Assembly: GCA_963669155.1 (NCBI GenBank)
Contig: OZ022581.1
Span: 18,347,527 to 18,411,526, forward strand
Reading direction: 5' to 3'
Source: Arbacia lixula
Lineage: Eukaryota; Echinodermata; Echinoidea; Arbacioida; Arbaciidae
DNA length: 64,000 nucleotides
The notes under the pieces were generated by a model. That model saw nothing but the letters and a program-made list of their open reading frames with translations, was not told the DNA's origin and made no database searches. Below, one piece after another: positions 1 to 11,865 of the stretch; within the stretch, counting starts at the first letter, position 1, and every line of letters starts with the position of its first letter. The translations under genes were made by a program, and so were the position numbers.

Positions 1-245
1 TACGTAAATAATGCCTCGTGGGGGCTGATGCATGCCGGGATCGAGAAATTTTCAGGCTAATGAAGACGCTCCAAGCTAGCTCCATCTAGCCAAAGATTTC
101 TTGGGAAATTTTCTCAACCAAATAGCGAGCTATTTTGCCTGATCTGGCTAATGAAGACGCAAATAGCTAGCTATTTCGTGATCTGGCTAGCTAACCTGAT
201 CAGAAGAAGCTCGCTATTTTGCCCACATCGGGTAATGAAGACGCC
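1..245. repeat. Family C palindromic element, one arm, cut by the window edge
   Basis: Contains repeated words GCTAGCTATTT, AATAGCGAGCTATTTTG and TAATGAAGACGC. It is the reverse complement of 43600-43855, including the internal part with TGCATGCCGGGATCGAG. The second arm lies outside the window. Confidence 0.8.
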
Positions 246-1308
246 CCTACTGATGCACATTTCGAAAAAAAGTCACCGGTCTGCTCCTGGATTCTAAATC
301 AAACATTGGATACCCCCTATTGTGCCACAGGGCTTTAAAAGTTGACCACATTGCGATATGGACCAGTGTTCCTGGTGAGTGGTGCAAAGCCACAAGTGTA
401 CGAACACCAGTCCAGCATCATATCAAGTGTGATTGACAGACGTCTAGTGAGCATGCAAAGCATTAAACATAATGATCTCTGTTCCCATAGTAACCTATCA
501 TTAACAGGACAAATCTTGCTGGTGTTGGTAACCTTAGATTGGGGCATCACCACAGGCAGCCAAACATCTGGACACAAACGGAAACCAGTCAAATTTGAGG
601 GATCATCAAGCTGGCAGCTAAACCGACTTTTTGCTCCCCCAGTAAAAAAAATTTGCTGGTTACATAAGCCATGAATGTTGGTTACATATACCATGCAAAC
701 TGGGTGAATGACATTTATATTCCAATGAATTCCCTCACGTCTGCACATTCCATCTTTCCCCGCAAGAGAATTGTCATCCACTTGTAATAAAGTTCCTGTG
801 AAACAATGATCCTGCTAACTCATCAGAGCTTACCTGGTACACATTCAAACTGGCAATGTGCCAAGAAGCATGATCAGCAAGAGTTTACATTATACCATGT
901 TGATTTTTTCTTTTTATTAAATACGGATGACATGAGGTCATTTAAATTCACTCAAGGCAATGAATCACACCACATTACCCATGCCGAAGCCCAAGGTAGT
1001 ATTATCAAATTATTTCAAAGTAAAAACTCTATAGTACAGGTAAGTCAGTGTTTTTATGCCTCCGCCATAAACACTTTTTTAACACTAGAACACACATGAT
1101 GCTCATGAAGACAAGATGGGAGACATATGACATAAGCATGTGGTATCTCTTTGATCAAAGAGAAATCCTGGCTATTAAAAGAGTTCAGGTTCTTGCTTCC
1201 ATGGGGTAATGACATACATAAAAAAAAGCACCTTGTGAGGGATAAGAAATTCTGCAGACTTTTCAAGACAGGCTGGCCCTTTCGCAGGTCAAACAAAGAA
1301 TATTTTAT
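246..1308. other. No supportable gene
   Basis: AT-rich DNA. The longest frame, minus 781-335 (148 codons), and its plus-strand shadow have no recognisable domain, a non-ATG start (GTG at 781) and no matching splice context. I see nothing else definable. Confidence 0.4.
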
Positions 1309-1681
1309 TTAAAGGGCATATACTGTACTGGGAAGGCAAAAAAGCCTTCAAAATGTAATTGTTAGCAATCCTCTTGCCAATGGTCTTAAATTCATGCATT
1401 ATCTATTTTAGAAGCTTGCTGAAAGTTATTTGCCCTCAAATGAACTACATTTAGAGTAATGAGTGATTAAAGCACAAATCCTCAAAATCTTCGGCCCGAA
1501 CATTTTGAGGATTTAATCATTAATCATTAATTACTCCATATGTGGATCATTTGAGGGCAAATAACTTTCAGCAAGCTTCTAAAATAGACAATACATGAAT
1601 TTAAGACCATTGGCAAGAGGATTGCTAACAATTACATTTTGAAGGCTTTTTTGCCTTCCCAGTACAGTATATGCCCTTTAA
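1309..1681. repeat. Family B palindromic MITE (copy 1), T2/Kolobok-type ends
   Basis: Near-perfect inverted repeat of about 370 bases. It opens TTAAAGGGCATATACTG and closes with the complement CAGTATATGCCCTTTAA. Both arms carry CTTCAAAA, GAAAGTTATTTGCCCTCAAA and CTCAAAAT blocks, meeting around a CGGGCCGAAC-like centre near 1495. No coding capacity. The TTAAAGG ends and TTAA flanks fit nonautonomous Kolobok (T2) elements; that assignment is from family knowledge. Confidence 0.85.
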
Positions 1682-1837
1682 ACCACAAACAAATGGACCA
1701 AAATACCGTACAACAAATTCCCTCCCAAAAATAGGACTGGAAACTGATTTCAAGAAGGTCTTGGATGGGTCATCCAAGAAATAGTGGTTTCCAAAGACAA
1801 GAGACAGACACCTTAGCAGCGCACATTGCAATTAAAA

Positions 1838-1960
1838 TGGTGTTTATTCAAAGAACGAAATACTTACATACATGCATGCAATGTAGCTATTATTCAACTA
1901 GAATACAGTAGTGTCAGGTCATTATTATTTACCATATATCATCTAAATTCCATCTGGCTC
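1838..1960. repeat. Segment duplicated at 2885-3000
   Basis: The stretch beginning GTGTTTATTCAAAGAA and continuing through CATGCATGCAATGTAG and ATCATCTAAATT recurs at 2887-2990 in the same orientation. On the minus strand each copy contains AATAAACAC, a possible polyadenylation signal, but no gene can be attached to it. Confidence 0.5.
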
Positions 1961-2244
1961 TGTTGTAATCAAACAAAATAAGCTGTGATGAGGCTTTTGT
2001 TTACTTTCTATGCCATCTCTATCACTGATGTATATAATTGTTTGTATAGTTGAAATTATTCTGAATCAATAAAAAACACCTGTGGGAAAACAAATTCTAA
2101 AATAAAATGTTGAAGATGGTATCTTTACTGAAGATCATCTCTGTGGCTGCATTGTTGCATGGTAACTACATGTACAACTGATATCCCTCCAGGATACCAC
2201 AACCACCGGAGCACATCACTGCCTATTGAGTCACGGTTTATTGC

Positions 2245-2480
2245 CATTTGGTCATATCCCAGTTGGTCCACTCACCATTTCGTCTACAAGGAACCTCTTA
2301 AAAATACCGTTTCAGATTAAAATACTGGGTTGACTTATCAACAACTCTAATCTACACCATAATCTCAACCATTAACCCTAATCCAGACCCTCCACCCTAA
2401 CCCATACATATCAGCATGTGATGGTAGACGAAATGGCGAGTGGACCAACTGGGATTGGACCAAATGGCAAATCACCCAGG
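2245..2480. repeat. Inverted-repeat element (MITE-like)
   Basis: Arms TTGCCATTTGGTC...CCAGTTGGTCCACTC...ATTTCGTCTAC at 2249-2288 and their complement at 2425-2478, separated by about 135 bases. Internal region includes AACCCTAA-like words. Confidence 0.75.
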
Positions 2481-2697
2481 TCACAGCTTGGGGAGGTCTC
2501 TACTCGTCTCAGGGTGTGACGGAAACAAATTTGATCTAGAATCAGTATTACAAAAAAGCAATTTCCCAAATCAGTACAGTATCAGGATAAGCTGTTTCAT
2601 GTATATTTAAAGTACTGCATGTTTTGTAGAGGGACATTCAATGATACATTCTTTGTGTTGCTGTTGCTCTCAATAATAATCAGGTTGATTTACTGAT

Positions 2698-2820
2698 CTA
2701 TAAGAAACTAAGCAGAGAAAAAAGAAGACCATGCAGGGATTTAAACCTACTGCTTTCCATGCAGCCACATCATCCACCAGAGATCCACTTGGCTTATGAC
2801 ACTGACACAATACTTAAAAC
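2698..2820 (-). repeat. tRNA-derived SINE-like segment (copy 1)
   Basis: On the minus strand an A-box-like AAGCCAAGTGG is followed about 45 bases later by a B-box-like GGTTTAAATCCC, the pol III promoter layout of tRNA-derived SINEs. It is related over its length to 11498-11640. Not a functional tRNA: no clean cloverleaf. Confidence 0.55.
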
Positions 2821-2884
2821 CAATACCCAAAGCCTCCATTATCTTGTGTGTTTGTAATCATGAGTTTACAGTCCCTAGTAGGAC

Positions 2885-3120
2885 GTGTTTATTCAAAGAA
2901 TTGAATATTTACAAGCATGCAATGTAGTATTATACAACTAGAGAAGCAATTCAAGCCAACTTTTGTACATCACACATCATCTAAATTTATTCCAGCACCC
3001 CTAGTTCCAATCGCACAAAGTAAGTATTCTACATCCGGACTTCTTGGAATCGGAACAACTTCAAGTCCAACTGTGTAGTATTGCATGACCTGCGTCCTGG
3101 AAAGTTCAAGTGAAATCGTG
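2885..3120 (-). other. Weak frame followed by an AATAAA signal
   Basis: On the minus strand, after a possible acceptor CTTTCCAG near 3108, about 40 codons stay open (ending GAGINLDDV, stop near 2965), with AATAAA about 70 bases on. No homologue is recognised, the length is within chance, and the 3' part is a duplicated repeat. Not called a gene. Confidence 0.12.
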
Positions 3121-3149
3121 GGGAATAAATTGGGTTATGACCAAGCCTC

Positions 3150-3400
3150 TGTGGCCATAGCCTAGTTACTAGGCTTAGGGGAGCATGATCACAACGGAGT
3201 CTGTTAACAAGTATGTCTGGTAATCCGGGCTAGGCCCCCTAATCCCTCTGACTGCACTGGATCCTCTGGCGGTGGGAGGAAAAAGAGCATCCAGGGCAGT
3301 CAGAGGGATTAGGGCCTAGTCTGCATTACCAGACCTAGTTGTTAACAGACTCGGTTGTGACCATGCACTCCTCAGCCTAGTAACTAGGCTACTGTGGGCA
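3150..3400. repeat. Inverted-repeat element, about 250 bases
   Basis: Arms share GCCTAGTTACTAGGC, AGTCTGTTAACAA, TCTGGTAAT and TAATCCCTCTGACTGC, with the centre near 3275 at CTCTGGCGGTGGG. No ORF. Confidence 0.85.
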
Positions 3401-3871
3401 TCCTCCCTTCCAAGCTCCATTGCAAAAAAACAAAAAAAAACAGGGAAGCAGATGGTAACTTAAAACTTATTCAATTACACATGAGCAATAAATCATTGGA
3501 ACTTTTGGGGTGACTCTCTGATCCCCCAAGAAAGATGGAAGCCGTGAGTTTTGACTGAAGGGTCCAGCATATCAGTTTCACCAGCTTGAGCATACCGAGT
3601 GGCGCACTTTAAATCAGGTAATCTCCCAAATCAGAAACAGACACAAAATTACATAATGGATACCATCGCTCAACAGCAATCTGCTCAGAGATGGGGAGAG
3701 CTCTATTTAGATCTTCAAAAAGTATGCGCGTTACAGTGTTTGAACATGGCCTTTAGCTATGCAGACAAAATTTCAAAGAGACTATGAAATTGTGCCTTCA
3801 TAACAAAAGACTATGTCCATAGGGAACAAGCGCCTCAGGGATAACCTGTAATAGCTTAGTATTCAGAACTG

Positions 3872-4026
3872 AGCCCCGTTGCATAAAACTTACCATAACT
3901 GGTAACTCTGTCATCAATGGTAACTACCATGGTAACCCGCAACAGCCAATTAAATTCAAGGTTTTCATAGAAGTTGCCACTAACAGCAAAGTTACCATTA
4001 ATGGTAAGTTTTGTGCAACAGGGCCC
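3872..4026. repeat. Family K inverted repeat, copy 1
   Basis: Opens GTTGCATAAAACTTACCAT and closes ATGGTAAGTTTTGTGCAAC; internal TGGTAACTACCATGGTAAC. A second copy is at 4360-4508. Confidence 0.8.
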
Positions 4027-4359
4027 TGGAATCCGTGATTCTATCTGTCATCAGTGAGATTTTGGTGGTTATGATTACTTTGCGGTTTCTAGATGCAGAA
4101 AACTAAGTGTGTTTTAAAAGGGAGTCAGTATCAGGATTTAGAAATAATTTGCCCCAAATTTGGGGCTTATTTGGAGGATGGATGGCCTATATGAACGGGG
4201 TTAGAGTAATAGGCTATACTTTGAACATGGTTGTAGAGTCCAAGGTCTGAGTAATGTTCAAGATTTAACCTAGCTTGGCTAACATAATGCAGCAACTGAG
4301 CGACCAAACAACATTTGGCACATTGCCTGCATTCTAAAACCAACAAACCTGCTGGTAGT

Positions 4360-4508
4360 GGGACCCATTGCATAAAATGGTGACTCTGCCACAAATGGTA
4401 ACTACCATGGTAACATCACTTAACAGCCAAACAAATTGTAAGGTTTCCATAGAAGTTGTCATTGAGAGCAAAGTTACCATCCATGGTAAGTTTTATGCAT
4501 CAAGGCCC
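4360..4508. repeat. Family K inverted repeat, copy 2
   Basis: Same order of blocks as 3872-4026 (GGTAACTACCATGGTAAC, TTTCCATAGAAGTTGTCA, ATGGTAAGTTTTATGCA) in the same orientation about 480 bases away. Confidence 0.8.
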
Positions 4509-6038
4509 TGGACTATTTTCCTTGGCCTCTCAAAGGGATGTGCATAACCTTTAACCCTGTGGGTGCTGAGTGACTGGTTCCCTATGGGGTTTGTGTAGAT
4601 AAATGGTCTCAAACTTAGGCAGAGGTACATACAATACAGCTCAAAGGAATTGGAAGAAACTCAAGAATAATACATCCACATATTTGTTCGTGTATAGATC
4701 CTATAGCCTGCCATTAAATGTCAAAAACAATCCACAATCTTTACAATTTGATAACCCTCGGAGCCAACATTATGCCAATGTCAACTTAGAAAAGAGTATC
4801 ATTAATTTCCTATTTTGTCGATGGAAGCTTTACTTCTGATCATATTATCAAAAAAAGATCCACAATCTTGACAATTTGATGTCCCTCTGCACCGACATTT
4901 AGTTGATGTCAACTTGGAATAGGGTATCTTTAATTGTGCACTTTGTTTTTGGAAGCTTTGTTTCGTAAGTTTTCATATTACATTGCAATTTCAAGGAAGT
5001 TAAGAGCAACACTATGAAAGATCCAGTACTCGGCTTTCTTCTTAAAGGATATATCGATAGGTGAGCAGTGAAATGTTGTTATTGCTGGAGAGCTTATGAC
5101 TGTGTATGTGTGATTGTGCTAACTCCTTGAAATATTATAAGTGAAATTCAATGCATTCTGTTGACCTAGTTTGTACGCGTAGCTGGCAGAACTAAGGCTG
5201 TGAGAGAAGTACCCAAGACTTCTTACAGTGAAAATGCATTAAATGTGAACTCCAGGAAATAAGCTTTCCAATGAAACCCATGTAAAAAAAAATATTGTTA
5301 CTTCTGTTTTCCTCATGATATCTGTTGTCCTCAATCACAAAAGTATTGACTACATTTCACTACAGAACTGAACAAGGAAAATGAGACTCAATATTTCTTT
5401 TGTTCTATCTGAGAAGCTGTCGTCCCACAAACATGTTCATAACAATTGAAACTTGAAAGACCTGAACAGCACATGTTGTGAACACATAGCTTGTCAGCAG
5501 CATCAAGCATGGTTCACATACAGAAAGTTGATTCATATCCTTCCCTGAGAGGTTTTCCTGCTAGCACATGGTGTAGGTACACATTGTGTCAATAGGGAAC
5601 ACACCTATATATCATTTAATTAACCCTTAAAGTGCAACCCTGCCTGTATTTTCCGTGAATAATGCACACAAATCCTATAGAGCAGCGTTAGTCTGGTACA
5701 GGAAGGGTTTAATAACCAAGGTAACCACAAACTCCCTGGATTCCTTGATTGATAACAAGATGGCCAACAATCCCAATCAATAAAAAGTACAATGTCCATG
5801 TGGACATGGGCAAAATACACACATGCTCAACATTCAGGATATTTGGACTAGCCGGGCAAAGTAGCTGTTGTTGACACATGGGGTCATGAATTGTGACAGG
5901 ACAATGGCTGGCCATATTACATGTGTCTCATGTCAACTCAGAATATGTTGGGTCAGGTTCAGCACTCGTCTGGCTCCAGGCTGGCAGATAAATTTCTAGA
6001 CACACTCTACAATAAACACGAGATGAAGTAGACTCCAG
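4509..6038. other. No supportable gene
   Basis: AT-rich with a short exon-like word at 5014-5060 (ATG frame ending at GTGAGC) that has no partner exon. Minus frames at 5620-5915 are hydrophobic but lack splice borders and family motifs. Nothing recognised. Confidence 0.35.
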
Positions 6039-6205
6039 TTTAAGACAGGGTGTCCCATTTCCAAAGTTATGAAACTCAGCAGAAATCAGCAGTATATCTT
6101 AACAATAACACATACAGTATGAAATCTCGGTCATAGCTTCACCAGCATTTTCAGGAAAAGTAACAAACTATCCTTGTTTACGTTTGAAACGCAGCAACCT
6201 TTCCT
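6039..6205. repeat. Family E fragment
   Basis: Starts TTTAAGACAGGGTGTCCC and includes GAAATCTCGGTCA, CATTTTCAGGAAAA and TATCCTTGTTTACGTTTGAAAC, shared with copies at 10284, 11866, 31639 and 38064. Confidence 0.6.
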
Positions 6206-6411
6206 TAAATTTGTACGAACTGCTCGTTCTGAGATAAAAAGAAATGGATCAAAGGTACGAAGACGTAGTGGTAATGATTATCCGCCGGCAACTTGGCAGA
6301 ACCATTCTGCCATCATCTCTGATGCCGGATTTTGTGAACATTTCATTTTTTAGATGATGGATTCCTTCTGACATGTAGTTTCCTGCTATCAATCCAGAAT
6401 GAGACAGAATG

Positions 6412-6484
6412 AGAAACTGCCGCTCCTTCCCTTTCTTCCCTTTCCCTTTCCCTATGCCAATTCCTTTGAGCTGTAGTGTATGCA
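6412..6484. repeat. Family D terminal fragment
   Basis: Reads CTTCCCTTTCTTCCCTTTCC, then CCAATTCCTTTGAGCTGTAGTGTA, the right end of the palindromic family complete at 39155-39337. Confidence 0.7.
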
Positions 6485-6842
6485 CGACTTTACTTTACTG
6501 GTGACCTGCTCTTGTCCTAAATGAGATTTGTTCCTGTTTTAACATGGGAGTGAATTTCCTACATTCCTCATCAAATTTCACAAACTTTGCAGTCAGATGC
6601 GTGTTAACAACAAGAATTTCAATCAAAATCATTGAGAATCTGGTTTGGCACCTACAAACAGGTCACCAGTGGTGCTTTAAGTCAAACAGCCTTATGAAAC
6701 ATGGACCACATAAATTCAGTCACCCTCTCCTCCTTTGAATTCTTTCAGCCGCACTGATTCATACGCTATGTCTGACAAACCAACACCAGTGGTTGGTAAA
6801 TACCACCAGTATTTGTATCCCGTTAACAAATTCCTGGAGCCA

Positions 6843-6927
6843 TTTAAAGGGATAGAGTACCCCGAAGATAAGTTGGATTCAATAAATGAAGAAACAAAAA
6901 AAGAAACATATTAGTGAAGGTTTGACC
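6843..6927. repeat. Family A terminal fragment
   Basis: TTAAAGGGATAG end followed by TTCAATAAATG and AAACATATTAGTGAAGG, matching the left arm of family A. The rest is missing or unrelated. Confidence 0.6.
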
Positions 6928-7654
6928 AGAGAGGTGTAAGGAATGGAGTCAGCACGAAGTCTAATTTATTCCTACAGCAGTCGTGTGCATTGATGTCACA
7001 ATGGAATATTTTACGCGTTTGGCTCTTTGATCGAGGGAGATCCGCCGCCAAACAAGCATGACAAAATGTAGGATGCATTTTGAGGAATATATATTCTGTA
7101 TGCGCAGAAGATTTCAGAACCACTACATGAACTGAAGTGCATGTGCAGTAGTATTACATCTTATAAAGATACGATTCTGTGAATTTCAGATTATATTGTT
7201 GCTTCGTTTTTGTGATAAAATGAGAATACTATAGAAAACATGCCAGAGAAATGCCTCCATATCACACATTTCCAAATAATATTTCCTTTAAAATATCTTG
7301 TAAATCGTTTATTGAGTGTTTCATCTTTCATGGAAACAACCTCAATTTCGTGTGCGGAGGTGTCCGAAAAAGTAACGGACCAAATTCTTTCTACAATTTT
7401 TTTCAAAGTTTCCCTTCGCTTACCCCAAAACTAATTCACAGTGTGTGTAAAAAGATCAGCAACGAGCTCCCAGCGAAGGCTGAACGGTTGGCATACTTCT
7501 CAAAACAGATTTTCTTTTGTCATTCAGAGGAAGGCACTACCTAATTAGAAATACAGCTAGTTGTTTAAAACACCTGAATGTCTTGGATTTTTATGAGGCG
7601 GCGGACCTCATAGATCAAAGGAAGTCTATCCGAGCGCAGTCCATCCATGATAGG

Positions 7655-8046
7655 TCCATGGTTTGACAAGAATCCATCAAAGGATAAGGAATTTTGAAAT
7701 TTAAGTATTGTGAAGTCACCTGCAAGGTGCTCTCCCATATGTTGTGTACAGAATAATTCCATAAATTGCTCTTTTTCGTTTTTTGACAACGGAATGACTT
7801 TTCTTCACACAAGTATGTGTGATAAAAAGCATAATTTCTAATGATGTATCAAATCTTTTTTAGAAAATGCACATTTTTGAGAAAAAAACTGCACACAACA
7901 TATGGGAGAGCACCTCGCACTGACATTACAAAATCAAAACTTTACAAAATCATACCTTTCTTCATCAACCCTTTACTAATAGGTTTCTTTCATGTGTATC
8001 ATTTTCTTGAAACCAACTTAATTTCAGGGTGAATTCTTCCTTTTAG
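7655..8046. repeat. Family A palindromic MITE, diverged
   Basis: Two arms around GGTGCTCTCCCATATG (7725-7745) and its complement (7895-7915), with a TGTGAAGTCAC relic of the CRE-like site. It ends in AATTTCAGGGTGAA then a decayed CTTTTAGG. Confidence 0.75.
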
Positions 8047-8792
8047 GAACATCCTCCCTATTCTTCTTTATTCCACTTACTGGTAGTCAGGAAGCACTCT
8101 CTTTCTTTAGATTTCCTTGGTCTCTTTCTCCACCATTCATTATCCAGTGTGTGTGTGTATTTTTCATGGAATTTCTCTAAGTTAGGACCAACACCACAAC
8201 TTGAAGTACGTTTGAATAGTTTTACCACAACCCACATAATGTCACTGCCAGGCTAACGGTAATGCTAGGTTTAACCCCCGCATTGTCTTCCTTTTCTCTG
8301 TTTCCAACATATCGATCACTCCATATTATTACTATGGAGAGTACCAGGAAAATCAAGCTTACATATTGAAAACCACACACTCATTATGCAGTCTTGTATT
8401 TACATTTTGTATTTAAAGTAGACAATGAAGTTGAATAAAAATTTAATGTTCATACTCCACGTGTACACATGGTCGGGATCGCACATCCTGGTTTCTTCAA
8501 TTTCACGTGTTGGTGAATTGAATTACAACTCATAATAATAAAAAGCAAATTCACAATCATATCTTAAGAGCCTACTTGAGCATATCAATATTTGCCTCTT
8601 TAACATAATGCACACACATCTCAGTCTACTTAATGTATATACCGATGAGATTATGTCAGATCTGATAATTAGAGTGTGACTCCCGACGGTATGTTTGAAG
8701 ACGGGCTAATCAAATAAAGCCGTGCCTTTAAAGTGTTAAGAACACAATGGGATCATTACACCCACCTTCCTCTTCGAATATTTTCTGCCTTT

Positions 8793-8878
8793 TACAGTAT
8801 CCCATACAGTACCAAACTGTCATAGACCCATATCAATTACAACACAATTGATTGCATATGGGACGGAGAGAGTTAAAA
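8793..8878. repeat. Family N ultrashort element
   Basis: About 85 bases with ATTACAACACAATTGATTGC then ATATGGGACGGAGAGAGTTAA. Shares layout with 16683-16762, 45088-45163, 45843-45922 and 55349-55428. Confidence 0.55.
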
Positions 8879-9434
8879 CCCGAAAGTCTCCCTTCCTTTA
8901 ATGTATCTTTTCAAGGAATTTGTCTGTGTATACATGTACATGAATGTTTACAATATGGGTTTACCACTTTTAAATCATGAAATCACATGTTCTTTCTTCT
9001 TTCTTTTTTTTTATGGGGAGTGGGCGTATGTGTGTATATTTGCATGATAAAGGTGTCTGTGGCACACCTTTATCAATGACAGCATTATAAACATTAGCAA
9101 ACATATTTGCTTCTTGATAATAAACTTGTCAGCTTTCCCTCACCTCCTTCTATTGTCTCTTTTAACTTTGTTTGTTCATTTGGTTGTTTAAGGGGAAGGT
9201 GTTCATATACACTTTATACCTTTCATTTCATCCTTTAATAACCGGACCATCTTCTTGCATGGTGCCTTGTAATTTTCTGTTTGTTTGTTTTTAGCCTTGA
9301 CACCTGTAATTTATCCTTCCACAGTCAAGTCATCCCAATAGTTATTTGTACACCTAGAAGTATGAAGAAAACTTGTTCCATACATGTATGTGAGGTGTCA
9401 AAGGGTGCATTTATCATCTCTTTCCTTGGGTAGA
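8879..9434. other. No gene seen
   Basis: T-rich unique sequence; no frame with coding character. A short inverted pair around AAAGGTGTCTGTGGCACACCTTT at 9049-9072 forms a hairpin. Confidence 0.4.
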
Positions 9435-9447
9435 ATTAAGGTTTCCA

Positions 9448-9566
9448 AACGCCTTTCAGGGAATTTTTACGAGTTTTCGACTTTGAGTTGATAAACGCAA
9501 CGTTCGTAAAGGCCTTTGCAAACGCCTTTTGATAGTGGGTATTGAAAGGCGTTTCAAATTCTGGAA
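9448..9566. repeat. Inverted repeat, short element
   Basis: Arms CCAAACGCCTTTCAGG and the complement TTGAAAGGCGTTTCAAA about 80 bases apart, with internal GCCTTTGCAAACGCC. Confidence 0.6.
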
Positions 9567-10283
9567 AGATGATAAACACAGTCAAAGATGGGCCGGTATT
9601 ATAAAGGTCAGTGGTATAAAATGGAGGTGATTATTATGGTGTAGAACAGATGGTTTCAAAAAATGCACTGGTATGTTACATGTTAGTTGTGTAAAATAAA
9701 GGTGCTAATTACAATGTGAAATGATAGGTGGCAAAGCCTATAAGAACAACATGCCATGATACCACACATATGACAGACTGCTCATGGGCTAACATACAAG
9801 AACAATCTTTGCTTTGTGGCACCTTTTTTCTTAAAAAAAAAACTACTACTCTTACATTTCCAATACCCCATGATGGAGTGAGGCTGGAGCTTGGGTTTAA
9901 AGGTATACCCCACCCCGCCCCCCCCACCCCCCACAATTGTAAGTTATGCAATATGTGTCAGATTACCTTATATCCACACACAATGCCAATTTTCAGAGCT
10001 TAGTAATTTCTTTAATCCCTTTAAAAAGCGATACTGTGTCTTGTCCAAATACTCAAAATAAATGTTGCAATCTTCCATGCTTCTTCTGAGACCACATTAT
10101 GTCAAACTCAGTTGTTTGGAAACAATGGCTTTTTTTATCACTTTTCCATTTTTGTGGACAATTTAATCCTCTTTCATCTGCTTAAAAAATGGTGATTTCT
10201 ATTTTGGCACATAATCTTAGTAGATTATGGAATCTGGATAGCAGCATTTAACACAAGTGAACCAAAGACGAGCCAAGCGCCTG

Positions 10284-10755
10284 AAAAGGCAGGGTACTCC
10301 TTTTACAAAAGTCAGGAAGCTCAGTTCGGATCAGCATATTCCTGAGGGATAACACATGAAATCTCAGTCACAGCTTCACAAACCTTTTCCGGAAAAGAAG
10401 GAAAAAAAACTATCCTTGTTTACGTTTGAAACACCCAGTTTCATAATGACGAGTCTGAAGTAAACTGTACAGCACCGGCCAATGCATAATCTGCGGGGCT
10501 CCACTCACATTGATGTATCACCGCAGAGCCGAGAGCCGCGATATACACAGTCTCGGTCTCGAGACCACGGGCACCGATAGGTTTTGGATAGCCCGTCCAA
10601 AACCAACTTGAAAACGAGCAATCAATATAATTCTGCTGAAAGTAATTTTCCAGTTCTCATATTGCAAGGGAGGTTCTTTCTTATATACCAGTAGTGTGTA
10701 CTTCTATTTTTCATGGTATTTATACAATTTTTACTTTTTGACCTGCAAAAGGCTA
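10284..10755. repeat. Family E element, about 470 bases
   Basis: Contains GAAATCTCAGTCACAGC, CTTTTCCGGAAAAG, TATCCTTGTTTACG, a CpG-richer middle with GGTCTCGAGACC, and CCCGTCCAAAACC near 10590. Ends near GACCTGCAAAAGG. Middle and right part align with 26470-26680 and with the inverse of 38600-38720. Confidence 0.65.
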
Positions 10756-10815
10756 GCGTACATGTACCCTAAAAGGAACAGGCACTTGTTGTCTGACCTC
10801 CCCTTACCACCCACC

Positions 10816-10858
10816 CTTCCCCCCCCCCCCCTTCCCCCCCCCCCCCCCCCCCCCCCAG
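10816..10858. repeat. Poly-C tract
   Basis: About 40 bases, almost all C with two T interruptions. Comparable runs occur near 13355, 13631, 24427, 32981, 35250, 39863, 52240 and 63974, and G runs near 23551 and 58467. Confidence 0.9.
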
Positions 10859-11329
10859 CTCTAGCTGTCATATTTGGGGTGTACATACAAGCAATCAGCT
10901 ACATGCTTATCATTTCTATGTCCAATGATATGTCTGACCAATTCAGAGCCTAAGGTCAGAGTAATTATCAGAAATAATTGCTGGTAGGAGGAGCAGATAA
11001 AAAAGAAATTGATGTCTGTCAATCAAAGTAGAGTTGATACCATAGCTAGTCTGAAAGCACAGACTCTACTGTCATGCCGTCTGAAAAATGAGTCTGGCAG
11101 TAAGGCTACAGGTTCGCTGTCTCACAATGTAAAAACATACTACAGCTAGACTACATTCCAGACCCCCTGATTCTGACTGACTGACTGACTAAGTGTCCGA
11201 CTGACTGACAGATAGGGGTTGGTGTGAGTGGAATAGCATTGCAAAGAGAGGTGCAAAGATCACCACTGAAAGGCAAACTGTTAATAATCAGTCAAACACT
11301 TTAATCACTGCGATATGCCCCACAAGCAC

Positions 11330-11435
11330 ACATAACTGGTGATAAGCACAATTCAATTGTGCATCCCAATCAGTGAGTTATAAACATACATGTATGTGGA
11401 CGTGGAGTCTTGAGTGCAGTGCTTATCATATTCAA
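11330..11435. repeat. Inverted repeat
   Basis: GATAAGCAC near 11341 pairs with GTGCTTATC near 11419; inner CAATTCAATTGTG is itself palindromic. Confidence 0.5.
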
Positions 11436-11497
11436 GAGGTGTGTTATATGATATAATCTCTGTTTTGCTGCTTTTCTCTGAATCAATAAGATTGACT

Positions 11498-11640
11498 GAT
11501 CAATCTGTTTGAATGATAGGCATAGAAAAAGAGGACCATGTGGGACTTGAACTTTTATCTACTACTTTATACTGGCAAGTGATGCTATCCACCAGGCTAT
11601 ACCGCTTGGCTCATGATAATGACACAATACTTTATCATTC
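11498..11640 (-). repeat. tRNA-derived SINE-like segment (copy 2)
   Basis: On the minus strand GAGCCAAGCGG (A box) and AAGTTCAAGTCCC (B box) are about 55 bases apart. It shares GACCATG, CTACT, CATCCACCA and TATGACA/TGATAATGACACAATACTT order with 2698-2820. Confidence 0.6.
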
Positions 11641-11865
11641 ATTTGATCTTATTTATTTATTTTTCTGCTTTCCTACATGTGTCAATTATATAGTGCGGAT
11701 ATTATGAATTATTGATGAAATAAAAACGAGTGAAAAACAAATAACAACCTGCATCTACTGCTTGGCACCGCTTGTATTGTATAGGAGTGGTATACTAGCA
11801 TTGATGTTTCCTGTACTCTTTCTTTCAATCATGCACATTTTCAGACAAAAATACATTTCATTGAG

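Noticed and set aside
335-781. 148-codon minus-strand open frame
   Set aside because: Starts on GTG, no recognisable domain, no splice context; a frame of this size is expected occasionally in 64 kb.
8130-8290. Minus frame ending SLAVTLCGLW before a GTAAAA, tested as a late MATE exon
   Set aside because: No MATE motif and there is no room for the required intermediate exons between it and exon 3.
11040-11060. CAG-preceded TSYGINST on the minus strand, tested as MATE exon 4
   Set aside because: Extra residue breaks the TYG block, the expected VG.(I/V)LQR motif is absent and no donor follows.
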